Positions 40,151 through 49,483 of a stretch of DNA of 64,000 nucleotides are shown in pieces; positions within the stretch are counted from its first letter, which is position 1, and each line of letters begins with the position of its first letter. Origin of the DNA: Halorubrum laminariae (GTDB taxonomy: Archaea; Halobacteriota; Halobacteria; Halobacteriales; Haloferacaceae). The DNA lies in the NCBI RefSeq assembly GCF_024494655.1, contig NZ_JANHDL010000001.1, positions 62,001 to 126,000 on the forward strand. The letters run 5' to 3'. A program made the position numbers and the translations under genes. Under the pieces are notes generated by a model that ran no database searches, was not told the DNA's origin, and saw only the letters and a list, made by a program, of their open reading frames with translations.

Positions 40151-41811
40151 GCCTCGAACGACCAGACACCGTCGACGACGAGGTTCCGGCACAGACCCCG
40201 GACGAGCTTGAGGCGCTGCTCGGCGACCTCGTCGTCGACCGCGACGACCACCTGAACGCGCCCGGCTACGTCATCCGCCCGGACACCGTTCAGGAGACGC
40301 TCTCGATCCTGAAAGAGCAGGCGGGGTACGACCACCTGTCGGTGGTCACCGCACAGGAGTACGAGAACCGATACGAGTCGATCTACCACCTGAAGAAGTT
40401 CGACGACCCGACCCAAGAGGTCAGCATCGTCGTGCCCGCCGACAAGGACGACCCCGTCTCGGAGTCCGCTGAGCCCGTCTTCCGGACGGCCGACTGGCAC
40501 GAGCGGGAGGCGTACGACCTGATCGGCATCGAGTACGACGACCACCCGGACCTGCGCCGGATCTTGCTTCCCGAGACGTGGCAGGGGCACCCGCTGTCGA
40601 TGGACTACGACAAGGACGGTCCGCAGATCGCCACGCTGCCGGAACACGCGAATCCGCTGCAGGAGCACCACAAGGACGCCGAGTCCGACACGATGTTCCT
40701 CAACATCGGACCGCACCATCCGGCGACACACGGCGTGCTCCACCTGAAGACGGTGCTCGACGGCGAGCAGGTCGTCGACGTCGAGCCCGACATCGGCTAC
40801 CTCCACCGCAGCGAAGAGCAGATGGCCCAGTCGGGGACGTACCGCCACCAGATCATGCCGTACCCGGACCGCTGGGACTACATCTCGGCGGGGCTGCTCA
40901 ACGAGTGGGCGTACGCCCGCGCGGCCGAGGACCTCGCAGATATCGAGGTGCCGGAGTACGCGCAGGTCATTCGCACGATGGGGGCTGAGATGTGCCGGAT
41001 CGCGGCGCACATGCTCGCGCTCGCCACGTTCGCGCTCGACGTGAACGGCGATTTCACGGCGACGTTCATGTACGCCATCAACGACCGCGAGCGCGTCCAA
41101 GACCTGCTCGAAGACCTGACGGGTCAGCGGCTGATGTTCAACTACTTCCGGCTCGGCGGCGTCGTCTGGGACCTTCCGGAGCCGCGCGAGGAGTTCTTCT
41201 CGAAGACCCGGGACTTCCTCGACCAGTTGCCCGAGTCCGTCGAGGAGTACCACAACCTCGTCACGTCGAACGAGATTTTCCAGATGCGGACGATCGACAC
41301 GGGCATCCTGCCGCCTGAGGTCGCAAAGAACTACGGCGCGACCGGACCGGTCGCTCGCGGATCGGGCATCGACTACGACCTTCGCCGCGACGACCCGTAC
41401 GGCTACTACGATGAACTCGACTGGGACGTGGTGACCGAGGACGGCTGCGACAACTTCAGCCGCCTGCTCGTCCGGATGCGCGAAGTCGAGGAGTCAGCGA
41501 AGATCATCGAACAGTGCGTCGACCTGCTCGAAGACTGGCCGGAAGACGAGCGGACGATTCAAGCGAACGTGCCGCGAACGCTACGTCCCGATGACGACAC
41601 CGAGATCTACCGCGCCGTGGAGGGCGCGAAGGGCGAACTCGGGATCTACATTCGCGCCGACGGGACGGACAAGCCGGGGCGGTTCAAGATCCGGTCGCCG
41701 TGCTTCTCCAACCTCCAGACGCTGCCGGAGATGGCGAACGGTGAGTATATTCCCGACGTGATCGCGGCGCTCGGGAGCCTCGATATCGTGCTCGGGGAGG
41801 TGGACCGCTGA
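40147..41811 (+). CDS. nuoCD: NADH-quinone oxidoreductase-like subunit C/D fusion
   Basis: This 554-residue protein fuses NuoC (about 1-165: YDHLSVVTAQEYENRYESIYHLKKF, TADWHEREAYDLIGIEYDDHPDLRRILLPETWQGHPLS) to NuoD (about 180-554: NIGPHHPATHGVLHLKTVLDGEQVVDVEPDIGYLHRSEE, with HPATHG and the conserved His/Tyr of the quinone site, and a C-terminal FKIRSPCFSNLQTLPEM). It forms the peripheral-arm platform for quinone reduction. Fused C/D is common in haloarchaea and some bacteria. It overlaps nuoB and nuoH by a few bases. Confidence 0.96.
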   Translation: MSLERPDTVDDEVPAQTPDELEALLGDLVVDRDDHLNAPGYVIRPDTVQETLSILKEQAGYDHLSVVTAQEYENRYESIYHLKKFDDPTQEVSIVVPADKDDPVSESAEPVFRTADWHEREAYDLIGIEYDDHPDLRRILLPETWQGHPLSMDYDKDGPQIATLPEHANPLQEHHKDAESDTMFLNIGPHHPATHGVLHLKTVLDGEQVVDVEPDIGYLHRSEEQMAQSGTYRHQIMPYPDRWDYISAGLLNEWAYARAAEDLADIEVPEYAQVIRTMGAEMCRIAAHMLALATFALDVNGDFTATFMYAINDRERVQDLLEDLTGQRLMFNYFRLGGVVWDLPEPREEFFSKTRDFLDQLPESVEEYHNLVTSNEIFQMRTIDTGILPPEVAKNYGATGPVARGSGIDYDLRRDDPYGYYDELDWDVVTEDGCDNFSRLLVRMREVEESAKIIEQCVDLLEDWPEDERTIQANVPRTLRPDDDTEIYRAVEGAKGELGIYIRADGTDKPGRFKIRSPCFSNLQTLPEMANGEYIPDVIAALGSLDIVLGEVDR

Positions 41812-42884
41812 TGGGGACGGCACCCGCACAGCTGTTCCCCGAGTGGCTCGCCGAGACGTTCGGGCTGCCGGGCGTCCTCGGCGAGATCGTCGCGGCGCTC
41901 ATCGCCGCGGCGGTCGTCGGGAACATCGTCCTCGGGTTCACGGGCGTCGCGGGCCCGTGGGCGAAACGGAAGATCACCGCGGCGTTCACGGACCGGATCG
42001 CGGTCAACCGCGTCGGACCGTTCGGCCTGCTCATCATCCCGGCGTCCGCGGTCCAACTGCTCGCGAAGGAGCTCATTGTCCCCGAGGGCGTCGATCGTCC
42101 CTCGTGGGACATCGCGCCCATCATCCTGCCGGCGTCCGCGCTGCTCGGATTCGCCGTGATTCCGATGGGCCGGCTCGGACCGATCAACTTCCACCTCGCG
42201 GACCCCGAAGTCGGGTTCGCGCTGGTGTTCGCGTTCGCGTCGATCGCGTCGATCTCGCTGGTGATGGCCGGCTACGCGTCGAGTAACAAGTACTCGCTGC
42301 TCGGCGGACTCCGCGCGGTCGCACAGAACCTCGCGTACGAGATCCCACTCATCGTCACGGCGATGTCCGTCGTGATCTTCGCGGGGACGCTCCAGATGAG
42401 CGGTATCGTCGGCGCACAGACCGAGACGCTCATCACGATCGCCGGGTTCGACATTCCGGCGTGGTACGCGTTCGTGAACCCGTTCGCGTTCGTGTTGTTC
42501 CTCACGGCGAACCTCGCCGAGATCGGACGGAACCCGTTCGACATCCCGGAGGCACCGACCGAGATCGTCGCCGGATACCAGACCGAGTACTCTTCGGCGT
42601 ACTTCGTCCTCTTCTACCTCGGCGAGTTCGTGCACATCTTCCTCGGCGGCGCGATTCTCGCTGTGACGTTCCTCGGCGGCGCGTCCGGTCCGGGGCCGGA
42701 GAGCATCGGCTTCATCTGGTTCGTGGTGAAGCTCTGGGCCTTCTTCCTGTTCACGCAGTGGGCCCGCTCCGCGCTACCGCGCGTCCGCATCGACCAGCTG
42801 ATCGAGATCGGCTGGAAGGGCATGCTGGTGCTGTCGTTCGCGAACCTGGTTCTCACGGCCGTAATCGTGGGGGTGATCGCCTGA
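41811..42884 (+). CDS. nuoH: NADH-quinone oxidoreductase-like subunit H
   Basis: This 357-residue membrane subunit has about 8-9 helices, including FGLLIIPASAVQLLAKELIVPEGVDRPSW (a charged loop), GRLGPINFHLADPEVGFALVFAFASIASISL, ANLAEIGRNPFDIPEAPTEIVAGYQTEYSS (hallmark loop with EIGRNPFD), and the C-terminal LPRVRIDQLIEIGWKG. It forms part of the quinone cavity and the E-channel. It lies directly between nuoCD (TGATG overlap) and nuoI (1-bp gap). Confidence 0.96.
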   Translation: MGTAPAQLFPEWLAETFGLPGVLGEIVAALIAAAVVGNIVLGFTGVAGPWAKRKITAAFTDRIAVNRVGPFGLLIIPASAVQLLAKELIVPEGVDRPSWDIAPIILPASALLGFAVIPMGRLGPINFHLADPEVGFALVFAFASIASISLVMAGYASSNKYSLLGGLRAVAQNLAYEIPLIVTAMSVVIFAGTLQMSGIVGAQTETLITIAGFDIPAWYAFVNPFAFVLFLTANLAEIGRNPFDIPEAPTEIVAGYQTEYSSAYFVLFYLGEFVHIFLGGAILAVTFLGGASGPGPESIGFIWFVVKLWAFFLFTQWARSALPRVRIDQLIEIGWKGMLVLSFANLVLTAVIVGVIA

Positions 42885-42885
42885 T

Positions 42886-43347
42886 ATGATCGGACTCATG
42901 AAATCCATGGCGACGACGATGAAGCACGCGCTCGACGGGTCGACGTTCACGGTGGAATACCCGGAGGACGCTCCCGATGTGAGCCCGCGCTTCCGCGGCG
43001 TCCACAAGTTCAGCCAAGAGCGGTGCATCTGGTGTCGGCAGTGCGAAAACGTCTGTCCGAACGACACGATCCAGATCGTTCAGGACGACCAGCGCAACGG
43101 CGAGCAGTACAACCTCCACATCGGCCAGTGCATCTACTGCCGGCTCTGCGAGGAAGTCTGTCCCGTTGACGCCATCCTGTTGACCCAGAACTTCGAGTTC
43201 ACCGCCGACACGAAAGACGACTTCGTGTTCAACAAAGAACAGCTCAAGAACGTTCCGTGGTACAAGGGAATCGATCCGCTGGAATCCCGAAACCCCGATC
43301 GCGGCGCGTGGATCGGGGAGGGAGACGGCGAGGTCGACTACCAGTAA
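42886..43347 (+). CDS. nuoI: NADH-quinone oxidoreductase-like subunit I
   Basis: This 153-residue ferredoxin-type subunit binds two [4Fe-4S] clusters through two CxxCxxCxxxCP motifs: CIWCRQCENVCPN and CIYCRLCEEVCPV. It passes electrons to NuoB. As no nuoE, nuoF or nuoG gene exists in the operon, NuoI is the most exposed electron-entry subunit. The C-terminus carries a halophile-type acidic tail. A 49-bp gap follows before nuoJ1, the only sizeable gap in the operon. Confidence 0.97.
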   Translation: MIGLMKSMATTMKHALDGSTFTVEYPEDAPDVSPRFRGVHKFSQERCIWCRQCENVCPNDTIQIVQDDQRNGEQYNLHIGQCIYCRLCEEVCPVDAILLTQNFEFTADTKDDFVFNKEQLKNVPWYKGIDPLESRNPDRGAWIGEGDGEVDYQ

Positions 43348-43396
43348 CGGGCGCGTCTCGAAATCTTCAAAGGGACTCTCATAGGAGACACACACA

Positions 43397-43663
43397 ATGG
43401 TTTATGCTACCATCGCGTTCGGGCTGTTCGCCGCGGTCACGCTGGCGTTCAGCCTCGGGGTCGTCCTAGCGCGCGACGTGTTCCACGCCGCGTTGCTCTT
43501 GGGCGGTGCCCTGACGAGCGTCGCGGTGCACTACGTGATGTTACAGGCGGAGTTCATCGCCGCCATGCAGATCCTCGTCTACGTGGGCGGGGTTCTCATC
43601 TTGGTCACGTTCGCCGTGATGCTCACGCGATCGGACACGGAAACGGAGGTGAATAGCGCGTGA
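43397..43663 (+). CDS. nuoJ1: NADH-quinone oxidoreductase-like subunit J, N-terminal part (J1)
   Basis: This 88-residue protein has the first half of NuoJ: three membrane helices with DVFHAALLLGGALTSVAVHYVMLQAEFIAAMQILVYVGGVLILVTFAVML, including the conserved QAEFIAAMQILVYVGGV helix with its pi-bulge. It ends with an acidic soluble tail (TRSDTETEVNSA). The remaining NuoJ part is the next gene, whose start overlaps this stop. A two-gene nuoJ is usual in haloarchaea. Confidence 0.92.
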   Translation: MVYATIAFGLFAAVTLAFSLGVVLARDVFHAALLLGGALTSVAVHYVMLQAEFIAAMQILVYVGGVLILVTFAVMLTRSDTETEVNSA

Positions 43664-44019
43664 GCGATTCGAGTTCTGGGCCTGTCAGTCGCGTGGTTCC
43701 CGTCATCGCGGTCGCAGCCCTGTTCGTCGTGATGGCCCTCACGGCCCTCTCGGCAGAGTTCGGAGCAGTATCCGGATTCCCCGCCGACGCGTCGATCGTT
43801 CACAACATTGGGTACTCCCTATTCGGGCTCGGCGAGTACGACGTGACGACGGTCCCCGCCGAAGGGTTCCTCGCCGCCTTCCTGATCGCCGCCGTGGCCC
43901 TCGACGTCGCCGTCGACGGCGCGGTGTACCTGGCGAAACGAGAGGAAGACGGGTCGATCGTCGCGGCGGTCGGACAGGCATTGACCGACGGTGGTCGCGA
44001 CGGAGGTGACCGGCAGTGA
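43660..44019 (+). CDS. nuoJ2: NADH-quinone oxidoreductase-like subunit J, C-terminal part (J2)
   Basis: This 119-residue protein has two hydrophobic segments (VVPVIAVAALFVVMALTAL and GFLAAFLIAAVALDVAVDGAVYLAK) and a soluble stretch that includes NIGYSLFGLGEYDVTTVPAEG, as in the C-terminal half of NuoJ. The first residues (MSDSSSGPVSR) are cytosolic. It is translated by overlap with nuoJ1 and overlaps nuoK. Homology in the soluble part is weak, so the assignment rests on position and the membrane pattern. Confidence 0.85.
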   Translation: MSDSSSGPVSRVVPVIAVAALFVVMALTALSAEFGAVSGFPADASIVHNIGYSLFGLGEYDVTTVPAEGFLAAFLIAAVALDVAVDGAVYLAKREEDGSIVAAVGQALTDGGRDGGDRQ

Positions 44020-44336
44020 CCGCCGTCGCCTCGTCGATCCCGCCGTCGTGGTACCTGCTGTTGGCGGCGACGGTGTTCTGTATCGGGCTGCTCGGCGTGC
44101 TCACACGCCGGTCCGCCCTGTACTTCCTCATGAGCGTCGAGCTCATGATGAACGCGGCGAACATCAACTTCGTCGCGTTCGCGCTGTACTACGGGGACCT
44201 CACCGGGCAGGTGTTCGCGCTGTTCGTCATCGCGCTCGCCGCCGCCGAGGTCGCTATCGGGATCGGGATAATCTTGGTGTTGTACCGCAACTTCGGCGTC
44301 ACAGACGTCACCGTTCCAACGGAGATGAGGTGGTAA
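44016..44336 (+). CDS. nuoK: NADH-quinone oxidoreductase-like subunit K
   Basis: This 106-residue protein has three membrane helices: IPPSWYLLLAATVFCIGLLGVL, SALYFLMSVELMMNAANINFVAFALYYG and GQVFALFVIALAAAEVAIGIGIILVLYRNFG. The conserved Glu residues in SVELMMNA and AAAEVAIG belong to the proton path. It overlaps nuoJ2 and is followed after 1 bp by nuoL. Confidence 0.96.
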   Translation: MTAVASSIPPSWYLLLAATVFCIGLLGVLTRRSALYFLMSVELMMNAANINFVAFALYYGDLTGQVFALFVIALAAAEVAIGIGIILVLYRNFGVTDVTVPTEMRW

Positions 44337-44337
44337 C

Positions 44338-46365
44338 ATGATAGACGTGTTCTCGTACGTTCCGGCGATCGTTCTCCTGCCGTTCTTCTCGTTCCTGGTG
44401 GCGCTCGGAGCGGGCAGGTACCTCCCGAAGGGGGGTGCCTTCGGCGGCATCGCGGCGACGGCGGGGTCGTTCCTGCTCTCGCTGTGGGTGCTCGCGACCG
44501 TCGCCGGAGGACAGGCAGCGAACCGAACCATCTACACGTGGGCGAGCGCCGGCGGGATCGGCGCGACCGACGTGGAACTGTCCTTCGGTATTCTCGTGGA
44601 CCCGCTTTCGGCGCTCATGCTCGTCATCGTGACGCTCGTGGCGCTTCTCGTCCACGTGTTCTCACTCGGCTACATGAACGACGAGGGTGAGACCGGGCTC
44701 CCGCGGTACTACGCCGGGCTCGGGCTGTTCACGGCGTCGATGCTCGGCTTCGTCGTCGCCGACAACCTGCTCATGGCGTTCATGTTCTTCGAGCTGGTCG
44801 GGCTCTGCTCGTACCTGCTCATCGGCTTCCACTTCCGGGAGCCGGGACCGCCGTCGGCGGCGAAGAAGGCCTTTTTGGTCACCCGCTTCGGCGACTACTT
44901 CTTCCTGATCGGCGTCGTGGCGGTGCTCGCGACGTTCGGCACCGCGCAGTTCGCCGGACCCGAATCGTTCCCGGCGCTCGCGGAGGCCGGTGAGGTCGCG
45001 TGGACGCCGGGCGGGCTCGCGCTCGACACGTGGTTCACGATCGTCGGTCTTCTGGTTCTCGGCGGCGTCGTCGGGAAGTCGGCGCAGTTCCCGCTGCACA
45101 CGTGGCTCCCCGACGCGATGGAGGGCCCGACGCCCGTCTCCGCGCTGATCCACGCCGCGACCATGGTCGCGGCCGGCGTCTACCTCGTCGCGCGGATGTA
45201 CGGCTTCTACGCGCTGTCGCCGACGGCGCTCGCGGTGATCGCCTTCATCGGCGGCTTCACCGCGCTGTTCGCGGCGACGATGGGTGTGGTGAAAGACGAA
45301 CTGAAGCAGGTGCTCGCGTACTCGACCATCTCGCAGTACGGTTACATGATGCTCGCGCTCGGCGCAGGCGGGTACGTGGCCGCCGTCTTCCACCTGACGA
45401 CGCACGCGTTCTTCAAGGCGCTGCTGTTCTTGGGTGCGGGCTCGGTCATCATCGCGATGCACCACAACGAGGATATGTGGGACATGGGCGGACTGAAATC
45501 GAAGTTACCCGTCACCTACTACACGTTCCTCGCCGGGTCGCTGGCGCTCGCGGGTATCTTCCCGTTCGCCGGCTTCTGGTCGAAAGACGAGATCCTCTAC
45601 GAGGCGCTCGTTCACGCGCCCGGCGAGCCGCTGTTGTTCGGCGGGTACCTGATGGGACTGCTCGCAGTCCCCGTCACCGCATTCTACACCTTCCGGATGG
45701 TCTTTTTGACCTTCCACGGCGAGCCGCGGTCGGCCACCGCTCGCGACCCTGAATCCGTTCGCTGGAACGTGAAGGGTCCGTTGACGGTGCTCGGATCGCT
45801 CGCCGTCGTCACCGGCGTCATCAACATGGTTCCGGTCCAGAAGGTGCTCGGCATCGAGGGGATCGACGTGCTCCACCGCTGGCTCGACAACGAGTGGGGC
45901 GGCATCGAGGGGCTCTCCTCTCACCACTACGCGGATCTCGGGCCGTACAGTAGTCAGTACATCGTCGGCGGCGAAGTCGGAACGGTTCTCGTCGGCGCGG
46001 CGGTCTCGCTCGGGCTGGCGCTTGCCGGACTCGGACTCGCGTGGCGGCTCTACGGCGTTCCGTCGCCGACGGAACACACGGCGAAGCTCGGCGGGATCAA
46101 AGACGTGCTGTACAACAACTACTACCTCGACGAACTGCAGGTATGGCTCGCGTATCGCACCGAGGACGTGGCCGGCGCGGCCAACGTCTTCGACCAAGGG
46201 ATCATCGACGGCGTCGTCAACGGCGTCTCCTCGGTGAGCCTCTTCGGCGGGAATCGGATCCGTCGGATCCAGAGCGGCGTCGTCTCGCAGTACACGGCGC
46301 TGTTGACGCTGGGACTCGTCGCCCTCGTGCTTGTCCTCGGCGTGACCGGGGGGTGGTTCCTGTGA
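44338..46365 (+). CDS. nuoL: NADH-quinone oxidoreductase-like subunit L
   Basis: This 675-residue antiporter-like subunit has about 16 membrane helices. MNDEGETGLPRYYAGLGLFTASMLGFVVADNLLMAFMFFELVGLCSYLLIGFHF carries the helix 5 region with the catalytic Glu in FFELVGLCSYL. KSAQFPLHTWLPDAMEGPTPVSALIHAATMVAAGVYLV is the hallmark Lys/Pro loop. VVKDELKQVLAYSTISQYGYMMLALG and a C-terminal lateral helix (LPRRT-like, DNEWGGIEGLSSHHY) follow. It pumps one proton per cycle through Lys/Glu relays. The next gene starts by a GTGA overlap. Confidence 0.97.
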   Translation: MIDVFSYVPAIVLLPFFSFLVALGAGRYLPKGGAFGGIAATAGSFLLSLWVLATVAGGQAANRTIYTWASAGGIGATDVELSFGILVDPLSALMLVIVTLVALLVHVFSLGYMNDEGETGLPRYYAGLGLFTASMLGFVVADNLLMAFMFFELVGLCSYLLIGFHFREPGPPSAAKKAFLVTRFGDYFFLIGVVAVLATFGTAQFAGPESFPALAEAGEVAWTPGGLALDTWFTIVGLLVLGGVVGKSAQFPLHTWLPDAMEGPTPVSALIHAATMVAAGVYLVARMYGFYALSPTALAVIAFIGGFTALFAATMGVVKDELKQVLAYSTISQYGYMMLALGAGGYVAAVFHLTTHAFFKALLFLGAGSVIIAMHHNEDMWDMGGLKSKLPVTYYTFLAGSLALAGIFPFAGFWSKDEILYEALVHAPGEPLLFGGYLMGLLAVPVTAFYTFRMVFLTFHGEPRSATARDPESVRWNVKGPLTVLGSLAVVTGVINMVPVQKVLGIEGIDVLHRWLDNEWGGIEGLSSHHYADLGPYSSQYIVGGEVGTVLVGAAVSLGLALAGLGLAWRLYGVPSPTEHTAKLGGIKDVLYNNYYLDELQVWLAYRTEDVAGAANVFDQGIIDGVVNGVSSVSLFGGNRIRRIQSGVVSQYTALLTLGLVALVLVLGVTGGWFL

Positions 46366-47894
46366 TACTCGAAGCGCTCATCGCGGTCGCGTTCGTGAGC
46401 GCGCTCGTCGTCCTCCTCGCGCCAAACGAGTGGGCAGGCAAACTCGCGTTCGCGCTCAGCCTGATCCCGTTCGCGGGGTCGCTGTACCTGTGGTCTGCCT
46501 TCGACGGCTCGGGAAACGCGCTCACCGGCGGTGACATCGCATTCCAGACGCAGATCGAGTGGCTCGAAGTCGGCGGCCGGTCGGTCTCGTGGTTCGTCGG
46601 CCTCGACGGGATCAGCCTCCCGCTCGTGGTGCTCACGACGTTCCTCGTGCCGCTGGCGATCGTGAGCGCGTGGACGCCGATCGACTCCCGGCAGAGCCAG
46701 TTCTACGGGCTCATGCTGTTCATGGAGGCGAACCTCCTCGGCGTCTTCACGGCGCTCGACTTCTTCCTGTGGTTCATCTTCTGGGAGGCCGTCCTCGTGC
46801 CGATGTACTTCCTCATCGGCATCTGGGGCGGTCCGCGCAGGAAGTACGCCGCGATCAAGTTCTTCGTGTACACGAACGCGGCGTCGCTCCTGATGTTCAT
46901 CGGGTTCATGTCGTTGGTGTTCGCGCTCGGCGAGTCGGTGAGTTCGTTCGCGCTCCCAGAGATCACGCAGGCCATCGCGGCCGGAGAACTCTCGACGTGG
47001 TTCGGAATCTCACCCGAGCGGATGGCGCTCGTCGCGTTCCTCGCGATGTTCCTCGGGTTTGCAGTGAAGGTTCCCATCGTTCCGGTGCACACGTGGCTTC
47101 CGGACGCTCACGTCGAGGCCCCGACGCCGGTGTCGGTGCTGCTCGCGGGCGTCCTGCTGAAGATGGGGACGTACGCGCTGCTCCGGTTCAACTTCACAAT
47201 GTTGCCCGATCAGGCGTCCGCGCTCGCGGTCCCGATCGCCGCGATCGCCGTGATAAGCGTCATCTACGGCGCGATGTTGGCGCTGGCGCAGAAGGACCTG
47301 AAGCGTATCGTCGCGTACTCCTCCGTCTCGTCGATGGGATACGTCCTCCTCGGACTCGTCGTGTTCACCGAGTACGGCGTCGGCGGCGCGACGTTCCAGA
47401 TGGTCGCGCACGGGCTCATCTCCGGGCTGATGTTCATGGCCGTCGGCGTCGTGTACAACGCGACACACACGCGGATGGTCGGTGACATGGCCGGGATGGC
47501 GGATCGGATGCCGATCACCGTCGGCATCCTAGTCGCCGGCGCGTTCGGCTACATGGGGCTGCCCCTGATGGCCGGTTTCGCCGGTGAGTTCTTCATCTTC
47601 GTTGGGTCGTTCTCCGCCCCGGCGCTCCCGTACGCGCCGGTGTTCACGGCGCTCGCGATGTTCGGTATCGTTATCGTTGCCGGCTACCTGCTGTCGGCGA
47701 TGCAGAGCACGCTGTTCGGGCCGTTCAACCTCGAAACCGACTATGAGGTCGGTCCCGCGCCGTTCCACGATGTGGCCCCGCTCGCAGTGCTTCTGGTGGC
47801 GATCATCGTACTCGGTGTCGCACCCGACATCTTCTTCGAGATGATCCGTGACGCTGCGCTACCCGTGGTCGAGGGGGTGAGCATCAATGGTTAA
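46362..47894 (+). CDS. nuoM: NADH-quinone oxidoreductase-like subunit M
   Basis: This 510-residue antiporter-like subunit starts at GTG 46362, which overlaps the nuoL stop (GTGA); upstream in-frame codons lie within nuoL. It has about 14 membrane helices, with FWEAVLVPMYFLIGIWGGPRRKYAAIKFFVYT (catalytic Glu in WEA), FLGFAVKVPIVPVHTWLPDAHVEAPTPVSVLLAGVLLKMGTYALLRF (hallmark loop with functional Lys residues) and MLALAQKDLKRIVAYSSVSSMGYVLLGLV. It is one of three proton-pumping modules. Its stop overlaps the nuoN start by 8 bp. Confidence 0.96.
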   Translation: MILEALIAVAFVSALVVLLAPNEWAGKLAFALSLIPFAGSLYLWSAFDGSGNALTGGDIAFQTQIEWLEVGGRSVSWFVGLDGISLPLVVLTTFLVPLAIVSAWTPIDSRQSQFYGLMLFMEANLLGVFTALDFFLWFIFWEAVLVPMYFLIGIWGGPRRKYAAIKFFVYTNAASLLMFIGFMSLVFALGESVSSFALPEITQAIAAGELSTWFGISPERMALVAFLAMFLGFAVKVPIVPVHTWLPDAHVEAPTPVSVLLAGVLLKMGTYALLRFNFTMLPDQASALAVPIAAIAVISVIYGAMLALAQKDLKRIVAYSSVSSMGYVLLGLVVFTEYGVGGATFQMVAHGLISGLMFMAVGVVYNATHTRMVGDMAGMADRMPITVGILVAGAFGYMGLPLMAGFAGEFFIFVGSFSAPALPYAPVFTALAMFGIVIVAGYLLSAMQSTLFGPFNLETDYEVGPAPFHDVAPLAVLLVAIIVLGVAPDIFFEMIRDAALPVVEGVSING

Positions 47895-49398
47895 CGCGCC
47901 GACTGCGGTACTGGCACTGCTACCGGTGCTGCTCTTGGCGTTCACCGGGCTCGCGCTGCTTCTGGTCGACACAATACGGCCGTCCGGACGGTCGAACACC
48001 TCGATGGCGGTCGTCAGCGCGCTCGGGTCGCTCGGTGCACTCGCGGCGACCGTGTGGCTCGTCGTCGGTGGAACCGGTAGCGCCGCCACCGGCGGTGCAC
48101 TGTACCTGTTCGCAGACACGATCGCCGTGGACACGATGGCGCTGTTTTTCGTCGCCATCTTCGCGTCGGTGACGGCGCTCGTCGTCGTCGCCGCCCACGA
48201 CTACTTCCACGACCACGCGAACCCCGCGGCGTTCTATTCGCTCGTGATGTTCGCGACGACGGGCATGGCGCTTCTCGCGGTCGCTAACTCGCTCGCGATT
48301 GTCTTCATCGCCTTGGAGATGGTGTCGCTGCCGTCGTACGTGCTCGTCGCGTTCCTCAAGCAGAACCGCGGGAGCGTCGAGGCGGGGCTGAAGTACTTCC
48401 TCGTCGGGGCGCTCTCGTCGGCGATCTTCCTGTTCGGCATCTCGCTCGTGTACGCGGCGACAGGGTCGCTGCTGTTCGGTGACGTCGCCGAGGCGTTCGG
48501 CTCGCTCGACGGACTCGCCGGCGTCGCCGGGCTCGGTATCGTGATGATCGTCGGCGGCGTGGCATTCAAGACCGCCTCGGTTCCCTTCCACTTCTGGGCT
48601 CCGGAGGCGTACGAGGGCGCGCCCGCTCCCGTGAGCGCGTTCCTCTCGTCGGCGTCGAAGGCCGCCGGCTTCGTGGTGGCCTTCCAGCTGTTCACGGAGG
48701 CGTTCCCGATTGGGGCGTCCGCCGCCGCGAACATCGACTGGGTGCTCGCGTTCGGCATCCTCGCGGCCGTGACGATGACGCTCGGAAACTTCGCAGCCGC
48801 CGTTCAGGAGAACGTCAAACGGATGTTGGCGTACTCTTCCATCGGTCACGCGGGCTACGCGCTCATCGGCCTCGCCGCGCTGTCGGCCGGCGGGCAGGCC
48901 AACGGGACCGTGATGGGCGCTGCGATGGCGCACCTGCTCGTCTACGGATTCATGAACACCGGCGCGTTCCTCTTCGTCGCGATGGCGGAGCGGTGGGGCG
49001 TCGGTCGGACGTTCGCGGACTACGCCGGGCTCGCGCGTCGCGCACCCGTCGCGTCGACCGCGATGGCCGTGTTCATGTTCTCGCTCGCCGGGCTCCCGCC
49101 GTTCGCCGGGTTCTTCTCGAAGTACTTCCTGTTCCAAGCGGCCATCGACAACGGCTTCCTGTGGCTCGCAGGGCTCGGGGCGGTGAACAGCGTCATCTCG
49201 CTGTACTACTACAGCCGGGTCGTGAAGGCGCTGTTCTTCGACGACCCCGACTCGCCGAGCGCGCTCGACGCGATCGACGTGCGTCCGACGGCGCTGTACG
49301 CCGCGGTCGTGTTCGCCGCCGTCGCGACGGTGTTACTCTTGCCCGGCTTCGGGCCGGTCATCGAGACCGCCGAGGCGGCCGCGTCCGCGCTGTTCTGA
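47887..49398 (+). CDS. nuoN: NADH-quinone oxidoreductase-like subunit N
   Basis: This 503-residue antiporter-like subunit ends the operon. The hallmark region is VASVPFHFWAPEAYEGAPAPVSAFLSSASKAAGFVVAFQLF (as KTASVPFHFWAPEAYEGAPAP), with an earlier catalytic Glu in IVFIALEMVSLPSYVLVAFLKQN and later VQENVKRMLAYSSIGHAGYALIGL. About 14 membrane helices give the third pumping module. It overlaps nuoM and is followed by an 85-bp gap with no gene on either strand. Confidence 0.96.
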   Translation: MVNAPTAVLALLPVLLLAFTGLALLLVDTIRPSGRSNTSMAVVSALGSLGALAATVWLVVGGTGSAATGGALYLFADTIAVDTMALFFVAIFASVTALVVVAAHDYFHDHANPAAFYSLVMFATTGMALLAVANSLAIVFIALEMVSLPSYVLVAFLKQNRGSVEAGLKYFLVGALSSAIFLFGISLVYAATGSLLFGDVAEAFGSLDGLAGVAGLGIVMIVGGVAFKTASVPFHFWAPEAYEGAPAPVSAFLSSASKAAGFVVAFQLFTEAFPIGASAAANIDWVLAFGILAAVTMTLGNFAAAVQENVKRMLAYSSIGHAGYALIGLAALSAGGQANGTVMGAAMAHLLVYGFMNTGAFLFVAMAERWGVGRTFADYAGLARRAPVASTAMAVFMFSLAGLPPFAGFFSKYFLFQAAIDNGFLWLAGLGAVNSVISLYYYSRVVKALFFDDPDSPSALDAIDVRPTALYAAVVFAAVATVLLLPGFGPVIETAEAAASALF

Positions 49399-49483
49399 CC
49401 GCCTCGCGAGACTCGATTTCTCCGTTTCGTTCGGTTCGACCGGTACCCGTAGGTATTCCGGCGTTCGGCCCGTCGGTGACAGT

